A model generated the notes under the pieces. It was not told the DNA's origin, searched no databases, and was given only the letters and a program-made list of their open reading frames with translations. The translations under genes were made by a program, and so were the position numbers. DNA of 64,000 nucleotides from NCBI GenBank assembly GCA_002307215.1, contig DBTU01000039.1, forward strand, positions 1 to 64,000, written 5' to 3'. This DNA comes from Lachnoclostridium sp. UBA1308 (lineage in GTDB: Bacteria; Bacillota; Clostridia; Lachnospirales; Lachnospiraceae). Positions 53,400 through 62,183 of the stretch are shown here, piece after piece; positions within the stretch are counted from its first letter, which is position 1, and each line of letters opens with the position of its first letter.

Positions 53400-53538
53400 A
53401 AAACTTTATTAAATTATTCCGTAATGCTTTTCTTAAGGTTATACTTTGTTTTCGATTTTCTAAGTACAAATCTGATTTGCAAACTACCGAACAGTAAATA
53501 ATTCAAAAATTGCATTATTGCTTGGTATATTTTCAAAT

Positions 53539-53772
53539 TCACTGTGTATTTTCATTATAATATTGAACTTTCTTTTCATCCCTTTGTGGATTTTTCGATG
53601 CTAAGTCTTTATTTAATGAATCCTTTATTGTTTTCACATTTGTTACATCAATCTTTACATTAGAATTATTCTCAGAAGCATATACTGTAATGACACCAAA
53701 AAATAAAATTGTAATAGATAATATTAATAATACTATTTTAGTTTTCAGATTTATTTTTTTTATTTGTTTCAT
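53539..53772 (-). CDS. Small exported hypothetical protein (likely 5' part of a broken gene)
   Basis: 77 residues with a basic start (MKQIKKINLKTK), one hydrophobic helix (about 13-31, IVLLILSITILFFGVITVYA) that is a signal peptide or anchor, then a hydrophilic Asn/Lys-rich tail. The start is the ATG at 53772 behind GAGGAG; the frame extends to 53796 without a site. The sequence downstream continues in other frames into the fragment at 53226-53399, so this may be the surviving front end of a pseudogene rather than a complete gene. Confidence 0.5.
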   Translation of the reverse strand: MKQIKKINLKTKIVLLILSITILFFGVITVYASENNSNVKIDVTNVKTIKDSLNKDLASKNPQRDEKKVQYYNENTQ

Positions 53773-53796
53773 ATAGTTACTCCTCACTTTCTTCAT

Positions 53797-54243
53797 AAAT
53801 AGATAAAGTTATACTTCCTATCAAACTCTTGGCAAATAGGATTACCTTATAAAATAAATGCAATTTACTCTACACGAGCGTGGTATATAATTGTATTACA
53901 TTTATTTGCATTATCTGACAAATTATCTTTTCCAATTAATCCTTAATATATTCACATATCTTGGCGTCTAAAAACCCACCGTAGTCGAATAGGAGGTAAT
54001 TAATTTACCTACCGACCACTCACACCACTTATCCCGACTTTTTAGTTATCCTGAATAGTGTACGGTTTAAATAGGGTGAAATGCTCTATATGGAAAGCTA
54101 TGGCGTAGCATTTGACTACAGAAACTATAAGGCATGAGGAATAGAATAAATGTAAATTTCTTAAAAACAGTCTATTTGTTGTGTTGTTTTTTGAAATGTA
54201 TTGAAGTATATTTGGATATAATGTACAATTGTGAATAAGGTAA
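53797..54243. other. Intergenic region, one minus-strand coding-like scrap
   Basis: No intact gene. On the minus strand at about 53940-54005 a reading NYLLFDYGGFLDAKICEYIKD-stop looks like the end of a protein, but it is too short to name. No promoter stands out for the next ORF. Confidence 0.35.
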
Positions 54244-54645
54244 ATGATTGAGGGCTATCAACGAGCTGTTGATGTGGACAGTCAGGCAGGTTCCAGCAAA
54301 TTGAAGGCTAAATCATTAAAGAACCAGGGTAAGGCTGCGGATGGCTTTTTTACAATTTCAGATAAGACTTCAAAGGTCGACTGGTATAAATTTACGGTTG
54401 CTTATTCGGGACAATATATTGATTTTTCAATAGCCTATATGCTGGATGGAAATCTTGAGTTTGAAATACTAAATTCAAAAGGGAAAGTACTATATGACAG
54501 CAGTAAAGAGATAGAATGCTTAGAAGGGTATTATTATCATTGGGCGGGAAGTGAGTATCCAAAAGGAACCTACTATATCAAAGTGAAGAAGGGTAGTAAG
54601 AGTAGTTCCTTTGATTATGCCGTAGTATTAAAAAAGATAGTTTAA
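54244..54645 (+). pseudogene. C-terminal PPC-like domain fragment of a secreted protein
   Basis: A 133-codon ORF that resembles a bacterial pre-peptidase C-terminal (PPC) beta-sandwich: DGFFTISDKTSKVDWYKFTV, LDGNLEFEILNSKGKVLYDSS, YPKGTYYIKVKKG. Such domains sit at the end of large secreted proteases and adhesins. Here there is no signal peptide, no ribosome binding site, and an in-frame stop lies immediately before the ATG. I read it as the surviving C-terminus of a lost secreted protein. Confidence 0.55.
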
Positions 54646-54746
54646 TATTAAGAAGCATAATGCTTTATAAGGTAGTCATTCACTAATTCGGGACACGCAT
54701 AATTTCGCTAAACGAACTAAAGGCATGCGTGGGAATAGGGGGCAAT

Positions 54747-55547
54747 ATGAAGAAGAATAAAGGAATATTTATTTTGATAATTCTCTGCGTAGTAATATCT
54801 TTTACATATACGCCACAAAAGATTATGGCTGCATCTACCCAAGGTAGTGATGGAAAAACTAAAGCTTGTATCGTAACTTTTAATGCAAACGGTGGCGATG
54901 AAGTCTCGGAAACTAGGGTTGTTACTTGTGGTAGTACCTATGGTGAATTGCCGGTGGCAACAAGGGGTAATTATGTTTTTTCAGGATGGTACACATTTCC
55001 AAGTGCAGGCACTAAGATAACAGAAGACAGTATAATGAATAAATCCGGAACACTGACAATATATGCACACTGGAAAGGCGAAGAATGCGAGATAGCGTTA
55101 GATGCGAATGGCGGTGAATTAGAAAATGAAACAATAACTGTCTATTATGGAAGTAAGTTTATCAATCAGTTGCCAATTCCACATATGGAATATAATACGT
55201 TTGATGGTTGGTATACCGCGGCAAATGACGGAGACAAAATAACTGTGAAAAGTATATTTAATAAAGATTCAGCAAGGACCTTGTATGCACATTGGACGAA
55301 AAAGTCCATTAAGATTGTTTTTATAGGTTTTAATGGTGAAATGTATGAAATTCAGGTAGAATACGGAGAACCATATGGTGAATTGCCGGAGCCGACAAGA
55401 GAGAACTTTGTGTTTGCCGGATGGTATACACTGAGAGACTATACAAATAGTAAGGCAGAACCAATAACAAAGGATAATATTGCAAGTGAAAATTCCGCCG
55501 TGAGACTATTTGCACGTTGGTATAATGAAACCGAGGGTTTGAAATAA
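54747..55547 (+). CDS. Secreted protein with three InlB-type B repeats
   Basis: 266 residues: signal peptide about 1-29 (IFILIILCVVISFTYT, cleavage near AAS), then three Listeria-Bacteroides (Flg_new/InlB B) repeats, each with a beta strand start, an F-x-GWYT turn and an ending YAHW or FARW (ends near residues 108, 182 and 260). These repeats occur in surface proteins of many gut Firmicutes. No anchor motif is seen. The start is the ATG at 54747 behind TAGGGGGC; the longer frame from 54729 is less likely. Its stop overlaps the next ATG. Confidence 0.85.
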   Translation: MKKNKGIFILIILCVVISFTYTPQKIMAASTQGSDGKTKACIVTFNANGGDEVSETRVVTCGSTYGELPVATRGNYVFSGWYTFPSAGTKITEDSIMNKSGTLTIYAHWKGEECEIALDANGGELENETITVYYGSKFINQLPIPHMEYNTFDGWYTAANDGDKITVKSIFNKDSARTLYAHWTKKSIKIVFIGFNGEMYEIQVEYGEPYGELPEPTRENFVFAGWYTLRDYTNSKAEPITKDNIASENSAVRLFARWYNETEGLK

Positions 55548-55630
55548 TGAGACATAAAATAGCTAAAACACTTTGTGTTATTCTTGCATCTCTGATTAGC
55601 TTAACATACCAAATGCCGCGCCGGATATAA
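55547..55630 (+). pseudogene. Truncated gene: signal peptide only
   Basis: An ATG overlapping the stop of the B-repeat gene (TAATG) opens a 27-codon frame, MRHKIAKTLCVILASLISL and a few more residues, which is a textbook signal peptide. It ends as it runs into the 3' end of the convergent HsmA-like gene. This looks like the second gene of a surface-protein operon cut off soon after its start. Confidence 0.55.
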
Positions 55631-55964
55631 AGGGAATGAGCCAGATAATCCATACGACTATACTGAATTTATGAAAATTCATCTTTGCCTTTTCATTATG
55701 TTTCAGCAGTACAAGAGTAGCCCATAATGCATGAATGAACATTAATAAAATCGCAAGCAATCCTGTTATCCCATGAAAGTTCAGAACAAAGCTGCCCGCC
55801 GCCAGCTTACTCATTAAGGTAGTTCCCAAGATATCAAATATCAATCCCATAAAGAAAAGTATCAAGTGCCAGCTTTTAAGCTGGCCTTTTATTTTTTCAC
55901 TCCACACGCCGATCGTATAAAAAATCAGTGCAGTTGTAATTGAGATAATCGCATAAACCAACAT
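55596..55964 (-). CDS. HsmA family four-helix membrane protein
   Basis: 122 residues with four membrane helices (about 3-22, 33-52, 64-85 and 100-120). It matches the HsmA-type family of small Firmicutes membrane proteins (SWHLILFFMGLIFDILGT, NFHGITGLLAILLMFIHALWA, two conserved His). The exact role is unsettled. TTGGAGGGG precedes the ATG. Its 3' end overlaps the truncated signal-peptide frame on the other strand. Confidence 0.8.
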   Translation of the reverse strand: MLVYAIISITTALIFYTIGVWSEKIKGQLKSWHLILFFMGLIFDILGTTLMSKLAAGSFVLNFHGITGLLAILLMFIHALWATLVLLKHNEKAKMNFHKFSIVVWIIWLIPFISGAAFGMLS

Positions 55965-56127
55965 GTAAACCCCTCCAATTTCTTATGATGAATATGATGA
56001 GAAGATGCACTATCTATCTATTATAGATAAGATACCTAATTAACGGTGACTAAGCTTTAATTTGTCAATGCCAATAAAATGCTTGGTTTAGAATGTGCAA
56101 TATGCAAAACTAATATACTTATAATAT

Positions 56128-56169
56128 AAAGTAAAAGCCTGTCTCTTCATCGTGTCAGGCTTTTACTTT
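56128..56169 (-). terminator. Terminator of the AraC gene
   Basis: 14-bp perfect stem AAAGTAAAAGCCTG (56128-56141) with CAGGCTTTTACTTT (56156-56169), 14-base loop. T-rich on both strands, so it may serve both neighbours. Confidence 0.85.
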
Positions 56170-56180
56170 ATTGGTGTGTA

Positions 56181-57056
56181 TTATGGTCTTGGGTAATTAT
56201 TATCTGGTAATTTATGTGCAACCTTTTGCAGCTGATACTTTTTTGGCGAGAGGCCGGCTTGTTTGGAAAAAGTTCTTGAAAAATTGGAATAATCATTAAA
56301 GCCGGATAGAAAGCATGTATCAATGGGAGAATATCCTTCACTTAAGTAGCTTTTTGCAAGAGTGACTCTTTTTCTGATGATATATATCTGCAAGGGTAAA
56401 CCGGTAATTTCTTTAAATTTTCTACTGATATAAGTTCCGTTATGATGAATCTCCTTTGCCAGAATATCAAGCGTAATATCTTCGGAAATATGTTTTTCGA
56501 TATAGGCCATGGTATCTATGACCAAGCGAGGTATAATATTTTCTATTTTTGTTTTGTTATGATGACAGGCCAGCTGGTTTATCATGACAAGAATTTGCTT
56601 AAGGTAACACTCAGTCAGGATGTCATTACCGAATTCATCGGAGGTCAGTTCATGCATGAGGCGATGTGCCAGATAAATAAAATTGCCCAACTCCTGTTCA
56701 TCCAGTTGAAGAATATTGATACTGCTGGCAGGCAGGCGATAAAAACAGGTTGAAAGATCTGTCTTATCTGAGGATAATTTCTCCATAACCGAGTCCCTGA
56801 TGTTGATAATGATTCTTTCGTACGAAGCTAAATTAAGTAATTCTCGCCTATGGAAGTCATAGGGTTTTATACAGACAAGGCTTCCAGTGCTCATATGCTG
56901 CCCCTGCTGTTCTACATAATAATTTATGTTTCCGTTTAGATACAAAAAGAGTTCATAGCCATCATGGTTATGAAAAAAATCCTCAGCGAAATAGTCTATT
57001 TTATGTTCACAAATGATGTCTTGACTTAAAAAATCCTGCGTCTTTACTATTTCCAT
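56181..57056 (-). CDS. AraC family transcriptional regulator
   Basis: A 291-residue regulator with an N-terminal cupin (FFHNHDGYELFLYLNGNINYYVE) and C-terminal AraC HTH pair (TLDILAKEIHHNGTYISRKFKE, then CFLSGFNDYSNFSRTFSKQAGLSPKKYQ). The start is the ATG at 57056, nine bases after GAGGTG; the GTG at 57068 overlaps that site. It is divergent from the sugar ABC operon at 57290 across a 233-base gap, so it is the probable activator of that operon. Confidence 0.92.
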   Translation of the reverse strand: MEIVKTQDFLSQDIICEHKIDYFAEDFFHNHDGYELFLYLNGNINYYVEQQGQHMSTGSLVCIKPYDFHRRELLNLASYERIIINIRDSVMEKLSSDKTDLSTCFYRLPASSINILQLDEQELGNFIYLAHRLMHELTSDEFGNDILTECYLKQILVMINQLACHHNKTKIENIIPRLVIDTMAYIEKHISEDITLDILAKEIHHNGTYISRKFKEITGLPLQIYIIRKRVTLAKSYLSEGYSPIDTCFLSGFNDYSNFSRTFSKQAGLSPKKYQLQKVAHKLPDNNYPRP

Positions 57057-57289
57057 GATCCACTTCACCTCTTAATTGATATCAATATTGCACAAATAAT
57101 ATTTCAAGATACATGAAATAATATAAAATATTTACAATAGAAAAGTCGCATTTCGCAATATAAATGTAAGGATATGCGTTGTAGATTGCCTTTACAATAT
57201 ATTATACTTTATTTAATGTTTTTTCTATAATTATTTAAAAGTTTTATTTTTTTCATGACAATTTATGAAACTACGCGAGGAGGTAAGCG

Positions 57290-58228
57290 GTGGAGAAGAT
57301 AGGAAAAGGAAAAGGACGAAGTATTTCGTATAACTCTAAACGTATTTGGCGCTATAAATGGCTTTATATGATGTTAATTCCTGTAATGGCCTTTTATATT
57401 ATCTTTCGGTATGTGCCAATGTATGGGATTACCATAGCGTTTAAAGATTATAACATGTTTAAGGGGGTATTTGCCAGTCCATGGTGCGGTTTTGATGTGT
57501 TTGAAAAGATATTCAAAAACCATAATTTTTGGCTTGCCATCAGAAATACTTTATCTTTAAATCTTGTTTCTCTGGCTGTGAGTTTTCCGTTAACAATCAT
57601 AGTAGCTCTGATGCTGAATGAAATAAGATTAGTGCATTTTAAAAAAATTACGCAATCCATTTTGTATTTACCACATTTTGTTTCATGGGTAGTAGTAGCC
57701 GGAATTGCGATGAATCTGTTCTCACAGCAGGGCGGCACGATTAATAATATACTAACCAGCCTTGGGTTAGAATCCATTCCATTCCTGAGTCATGATGGAT
57801 GGTGGATATTCACTTATGTTATTTGTAATGTTTGGAAAGATATCGGGTGGGGAACTATTATTTATTTAGCAGCTCTTTCGGGAGTTGATGAAAGCCTTTA
57901 TGAAGCAGCTTATCTGGATGGAGCTTCAAAGCTTCAGAGATTGATTTATATCACAATACCGTGTATTAAGCCGGTCATTGTTATGCTGTTGATTCTGTCA
58001 GTGTCCAAGATGATGACCATTGGACTGGATGCTCCACTGTTGTTAGGTAATTCAAAAGTAATGTCAGTTTCAGAAGTTATCAGTACATATGTATATCGAA
58101 TCGGTATAGAAAGAGCAGAATACGGTGTATCCACGGCAATTGGCTTGTTCCAGTCATTAGTAAATATAGTCATACTACTAATGGCAGATAGATTCGCTAA
58201 ATTGATTGGTGAAGAAGGAATTATATAA
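57290..58228 (+). CDS. Carbohydrate ABC transporter permease, LplB type
   Basis: A 312-residue CUT1-family permease with six helices, the LplB-like start RYKWLYMMLIPVMAFYIIFRYVPMYGI (two parts) and the EAA loop YEAAYLDGASKLQRLIYITIP. Start codon is GTG behind GAGGAGGT. First gene of a sugar-uptake and oxidation operon. The operon has no ATPase gene, so a shared MsmX/MsmK-type ATPase must serve it. Confidence 0.93.
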   Translation: MEKIGKGKGRSISYNSKRIWRYKWLYMMLIPVMAFYIIFRYVPMYGITIAFKDYNMFKGVFASPWCGFDVFEKIFKNHNFWLAIRNTLSLNLVSLAVSFPLTIIVALMLNEIRLVHFKKITQSILYLPHFVSWVVVAGIAMNLFSQQGGTINNILTSLGLESIPFLSHDGWWIFTYVICNVWKDIGWGTIIYLAALSGVDESLYEAAYLDGASKLQRLIYITIPCIKPVIVMLLILSVSKMMTIGLDAPLLLGNSKVMSVSEVISTYVYRIGIERAEYGVSTAIGLFQSLVNIVILLMADRFAKLIGEEGII

Positions 58229-58241
58229 AGGGGGTAAATAA

Positions 58242-59129
58242 ATGGCAAGTAAATATAGAAAAAAGAAAAGAAAAGTAACAGTTGGATCAGCTGTTTTGTA
58301 TGTGCTTTTGACACTTATGGCTTTTGCATGCCTTTATCCCTTTTTAAATGTGCTTGCTTATTCCTTAAGCGGGTACAATGCGGTGCTTTCAGGAAAAGTA
58401 TCCTTTTATCCCATTGATTTTTCGCTGGGAGCATATAAAGAGATATTAGGAAGAACGCAAATATGGATTTCCATGAGGACAACTGTCCTGGTCACATTCA
58501 TGGGTACGGCTACAAGTTTATCGCTTACCACTTTGGCAGCATATGCGCTTTCTAGAAAAGACCTTCCGGGGAAGAAGATATTTAGCGGTTTAATTCTTTT
58601 TACCATGTATTTTGGTGGAGGTATGATCCCTACCTTCATGGTAGTAAAAGGATTAGGCTTATATAATACGTTGGGTTCTCTTTTTATACCACAGGCGATT
58701 AATGTATTCAACTTTATAGTTATGAGAACATTCTTTAGGGAGCTTCCGGAGAGTTTGGAGGAAGCGGCAAAGATCGATGGAGCCTCCGAAATGCAGACAC
58801 TCTTTAAGATAATAATCCCACTCTCGCTTGCAATTATAGCAACGATGGGTTTGTTTTATGCAGTAGGATATTGGAACACCTACTTTGATGCATTGCTATA
58901 TATCCAAGATCCTGATAAATACACCCTGCAGTTACGGTTAAGAGGCTTATTGTTTGGTGATGAGCTGAACAATTCAGGAGCAAATACGGAAGGCGGGGGA
59001 ACGCAGGTTATGACGCAGTCTTTGAAGATGGCTACCGTGGCAGTATCTACAATTCCGATTCTGATTATATATCCCTGGCTACAAAAGTATTTTGTGAAGG
59101 GCGTTATGTTAGGCTCCGTAAAAGGATAG
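58242..59129 (+). CDS. Carbohydrate ABC transporter permease, YtcP/LplC type
   Basis: A 295-residue CUT1 permease. Six helices, the LplC-like motifs YALSRKDLPGKK and FGGGMIPTFMVVKGLGLYNT, and the EAA loop LEEAAKIDGASEMQTLFKIIIPLS (two parts). AAGGGGG precedes the ATG, 13 bases after the first permease. It forms the channel with LplB-type partner. Confidence 0.93.
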   Translation: MASKYRKKKRKVTVGSAVLYVLLTLMAFACLYPFLNVLAYSLSGYNAVLSGKVSFYPIDFSLGAYKEILGRTQIWISMRTTVLVTFMGTATSLSLTTLAAYALSRKDLPGKKIFSGLILFTMYFGGGMIPTFMVVKGLGLYNTLGSLFIPQAINVFNFIVMRTFFRELPESLEEAAKIDGASEMQTLFKIIIPLSLAIIATMGLFYAVGYWNTYFDALLYIQDPDKYTLQLRLRGLLFGDELNNSGANTEGGGTQVMTQSLKMATVAVSTIPILIIYPWLQKYFVKGVMLGSVKG

Positions 59130-59248
59130 TTTATTACAGGCAATACAATATTTTAAATATTGCAAAATAAAAAAAAAGTAGTGTAAAGTATGTATGAAAA
59201 TGAGGGGTAACATACTTGAACTACTAAAAAGAGAGGAAGGACTAATAT

Positions 59249-60919
59249 ATGAAAAAAAGGCTTTTAGCATGTTTACTGACTCTTTCCATGGTTGCTGTAA
59301 CAGTAACCGGATGTGGAAAAGCAAAGGATCAGGACAATTCACAGACATCAACTGAAACAACACCTACGACAGCAGTTGAGAGTGGGACAACTACAGAACC
59401 AGCTACAGCAGAACCTAGTAAATATCAAACTACTTATGGATCAAAAATGTTTGATGATGTGACAATTACAGTTGAGTTATTCGATCGAAGTAATGCACCG
59501 GAGGGTTCCACGATTACAGACAACAGATGGACCGAGTATGTACAACAGGAAATGAAGAAAGTGGGTATTAATGTAGAATTTGTAACCGTTGGACGATGGG
59601 ATGAGGTAACGAAGATGCAGACCATGATGGCATCGGGAACTGCTCCCGACATTACACTTACCTATACCTATGCATATGCAGAGCAGTACCTGAATGATGG
59701 CGGTATCTGGGACTTATCTGAATTTATTAATGCAGATGACCAGGCTACGAATATGAAGGCCTATCTTGGCGAGGATGTCCTAAACATCGGTAAAACACAG
59801 GATAATCAGTTATACGGTATTGTTGCTAAAAGAGCAACGACGGCAAAATCTAATCTTTTTATCCGCAAGGATTGGTTGGACAAACTGAATTTAACAGTTC
59901 CCACAACACCGGATGAACTTTATAATGTGCTTTATGCAATGAAATATAGTAATCCGGATGCAAAAAACTCCACGATAGGTGCTATCATCTCAAATGCCTG
60001 GAATATGAAGCTAGCATTTTCCCAACTGGCAGGAAATGAAAAGGAAGCTGCTATTTCCTTTGGAGATGATGCAATTGGAGATTATTATGATCCCGGTAAT
60101 AGGGAATACTACAGATTTATGAATAAACTGTATAATGACGGTTTATTAAATAAAGAATATTACACTATGACAGACGATAATTTTAAGAGCTATATTGCGA
60201 CCGGAGATGTAGCATTCTTTGAAAGTAGTGTTAATTTTGCTGTAGATGTCATGAGAGGATCCTTGTTGAAGACTTTGCAGGAAAATGTACCGGATGCAGA
60301 TATTGTATCTATTCAACCATTGAAAAATGCTTTTGATGGTAAGCAGTACAGTGCTTCCTATGCATCAGGCGGTCTTATAGCATTCTGTCCTTTGACAGCA
60401 GATGCAGACAAGGTTGAAGCTTGTATGACTTATCTGGATTGGCAATGTACCCAGGATGGCGGCTTTACTTTATATCATGGCATAGAAGGAGAACATTTTA
60501 ATTATGATGCTGATGGAGTTCCTGTTGTAATTGACGCGACGTTTAATGCAACAGATAAAGATTGGATCCGTGCGGATCTATTCGTGGTAGGAAATCAGGG
60601 TTACTTCAACTCTGTAGATGATTTTAATGCTTGTACTTCTAAGGAAGCACCGGGTTATGAAGATCATGTTGTTGCAAACTATCAAAATGCCTTGACCGGA
60701 ACATTGGTAAGTGATACTACCTATACATCACCCTCTACACCGGATCTGCTTACAGATATAGGACTTGTAAGAGATGAATATACAGTTGCGTCTGTAACCT
60801 GTTCAAAAGATGAATTTGATGCTACATATGATGATTATATGGCGAAATTGAAAGCTGCAGGTATTCAGACAATTATTGATGAACGTACGGAATACTATAA
60901 TAAGGTTTACGGGAATTAA
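59249..60919 (+). CDS. Carbohydrate ABC transporter substrate-binding lipoprotein, LplA type
   Basis: A 556-residue lipoprotein: signal with lipobox VTGC (Cys near 22), a Thr-rich linker (about 28-55), then the SBP_bac_1 fold (EVTKMQTMMASGTAPDITLTY; IRKDWLDKLNLTVPTTPDELYNVLYAMK in two parts). Long LplA-type proteins bind oligosaccharides or polygalacturonate-like sugars; the substrate is not evident. AGAGAGGAAGGA lies upstream. A hairpin without a T run follows, which could stabilise its mRNA. Confidence 0.93.
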   Translation: MKKRLLACLLTLSMVAVTVTGCGKAKDQDNSQTSTETTPTTAVESGTTTEPATAEPSKYQTTYGSKMFDDVTITVELFDRSNAPEGSTITDNRWTEYVQQEMKKVGINVEFVTVGRWDEVTKMQTMMASGTAPDITLTYTYAYAEQYLNDGGIWDLSEFINADDQATNMKAYLGEDVLNIGKTQDNQLYGIVAKRATTAKSNLFIRKDWLDKLNLTVPTTPDELYNVLYAMKYSNPDAKNSTIGAIISNAWNMKLAFSQLAGNEKEAAISFGDDAIGDYYDPGNREYYRFMNKLYNDGLLNKEYYTMTDDNFKSYIATGDVAFFESSVNFAVDVMRGSLLKTLQENVPDADIVSIQPLKNAFDGKQYSASYASGGLIAFCPLTADADKVEACMTYLDWQCTQDGGFTLYHGIEGEHFNYDADGVPVVIDATFNATDKDWIRADLFVVGNQGYFNSVDDFNACTSKEAPGYEDHVVANYQNALTGTLVSDTTYTSPSTPDLLTDIGLVRDEYTVASVTCSKDEFDATYDDYMAKLKAAGIQTIIDERTEYYNKVYGN

Positions 60920-60934
60920 TATTGATTCACCTCT

Positions 60935-60964
60935 CGGGCTCCTTCAGTTTTATGAAGGAGCTCG
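60935..60964 (+). promoter_or_regulatory. Intra-operon hairpin after the binding-protein gene
   Basis: CGGGCTCCTTCA (60935-60946) pairs with TGAAGGAGCTCG (60953-60964), with one weak pair. No T run follows, so it probably protects or processes the message rather than ending it. Confidence 0.55.
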
Positions 60965-61006
60965 TGAAATTTAAATCTTTATTTACAATGAAAGGACATA
61001 AATTAC

Positions 61007-62086
61007 ATGAGTAACTCTGACGGTATGAATTATGCACCAAAGGGTAAGCCATCGCCTGTGGTAAAGGATGGAGAATTTTGTATTGCAGTAATAGCACTTG
61101 ATCATGGACATATATATGGTATGTGTAATGGTTTGACAGAAGCCGGAGCAACATTAAAAATGGTGTATGATCCGGACCCAACCAAGGTTGAGAGCTTTCT
61201 GAGAGCCTTTCCGGGGACGAAGGGTGCTTTAAGTGAGGAGGAGATATTGAGTGATCCTGAAGTAAAACTTGTATGTGGAGCTGCTATTACAAGCGAACGT
61301 TGTGCCTTGGGATTAAGGGTTATGGCAGCAGGTAAGGATTATTTTACAGACAAAGCACCGTTAACTACCTTGAAACAATTGGAGCAGGCAGAGGAAATGG
61401 TGAAGCAAACAGGACGTAAATACATGGTGTATTATAGTGAGCGTATCCATGTAGAGTCGGCAGTTTTTGCTGAGCAGTTAATCGCAGAGGGAGCAATCGG
61501 CGAGGTTATACATATGGACGGGTTTGGGCCACATAGGATTGGTAATCCAAGTAATCGACCGGACTGGTTTTTTGAAAAAGTTAAATACGGAGGCATCCTC
61601 TGTGATATAGGGAGCCATCAGATCGAACAATTTATATATTATTGCAAAGTAAAGGATGCAACAGTACAATATAGTGAAGTGGGTAATTATGCACATCAGG
61701 ATTATCCGGAGTTCGAGGATTTTGGAGATGCTGTCCTTGTTGGTGATAATGGAGCAACACAGCATTTTCGTGTAGATTGGTTTACACCGGATGGGTTGAG
61801 TACCTGGGGAGATGGTCGAACCTTCCTGATTGGCACAAAAGGATATATAGAACTTAGAAAATACTGTAATGTCGGTATGAAGGATGGAACGCAAAATCAT
61901 GTGTTTTTGGTAAACGAAATAGGAGAGCAACATTTTGAGGTGACAGGAAAAGTTGGATATCCATACTTTGGACAATTAATACTTGATTGTATGAATCGTA
62001 CGGAAATAGCCATGACGCAGGAACATGCCTTTAAGGCGGCTGAACTTTGCGTAAAAGCAGAAATGCAGGCGATTAAGGTAAAGTAA
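61007..62086 (+). CDS. Gfo/Idh/MocA family oxidoreductase (first)
   Basis: A 359-residue NAD(P)-dependent sugar dehydrogenase-like protein. The Rossmann part (about 20-150) is atypical: the usual GxGxxG is replaced by ALDHGHIYGM, and the EKP motif by DKAP (Lys kept). The C-terminal domain has YGGILCDIGSHQIEQF, holding the conserved Asp and His. The weak glycine loop makes NAD binding uncertain; some such proteins are lyases or hydrolases on sugars. It is followed by a 14-bp tandem repeat that begins in its last codons. Confidence 0.88.
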   Translation: MSNSDGMNYAPKGKPSPVVKDGEFCIAVIALDHGHIYGMCNGLTEAGATLKMVYDPDPTKVESFLRAFPGTKGALSEEEILSDPEVKLVCGAAITSERCALGLRVMAAGKDYFTDKAPLTTLKQLEQAEEMVKQTGRKYMVYYSERIHVESAVFAEQLIAEGAIGEVIHMDGFGPHRIGNPSNRPDWFFEKVKYGGILCDIGSHQIEQFIYYCKVKDATVQYSEVGNYAHQDYPEFEDFGDAVLVGDNGATQHFRVDWFTPDGLSTWGDGRTFLIGTKGYIELRKYCNVGMKDGTQNHVFLVNEIGEQHFEVTGKVGYPYFGQLILDCMNRTEIAMTQEHAFKAAELCVKAEMQAIKVK

Positions 62087-62160
62087 TCAAGGTACAGTAA
62101 TCAAGGTACAGTAATCAAGGTAAAGTAATCAAAGTACAGTAATCAATGTATAGTAATCAA
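62077..62160. repeat. 14-bp tandem repeat, six copies
   Basis: Six head-to-tail units of GGTACAGTAATCAA with small changes fill 62077-62160. The first unit includes the stop codon of the upstream gene. A related single unit (AAGTAATCTAGGTAAAG) appears after the next gene at about 63343-63359. Confidence 0.92.
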
Positions 62161-62183
62161 TGTAGATGAATGGAGGAAATAAA

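Noticed and set aside
53940..54005. End of a transposase gene
   Set aside because: A short coding-like scrap only; no terminal repeats or transposase motifs could be identified.
62077..62160. Tandem repeat as a plasmid-type iteron origin
   Set aside because: No replication gene is near, and the repeat starts inside a coding end in the middle of an operon.
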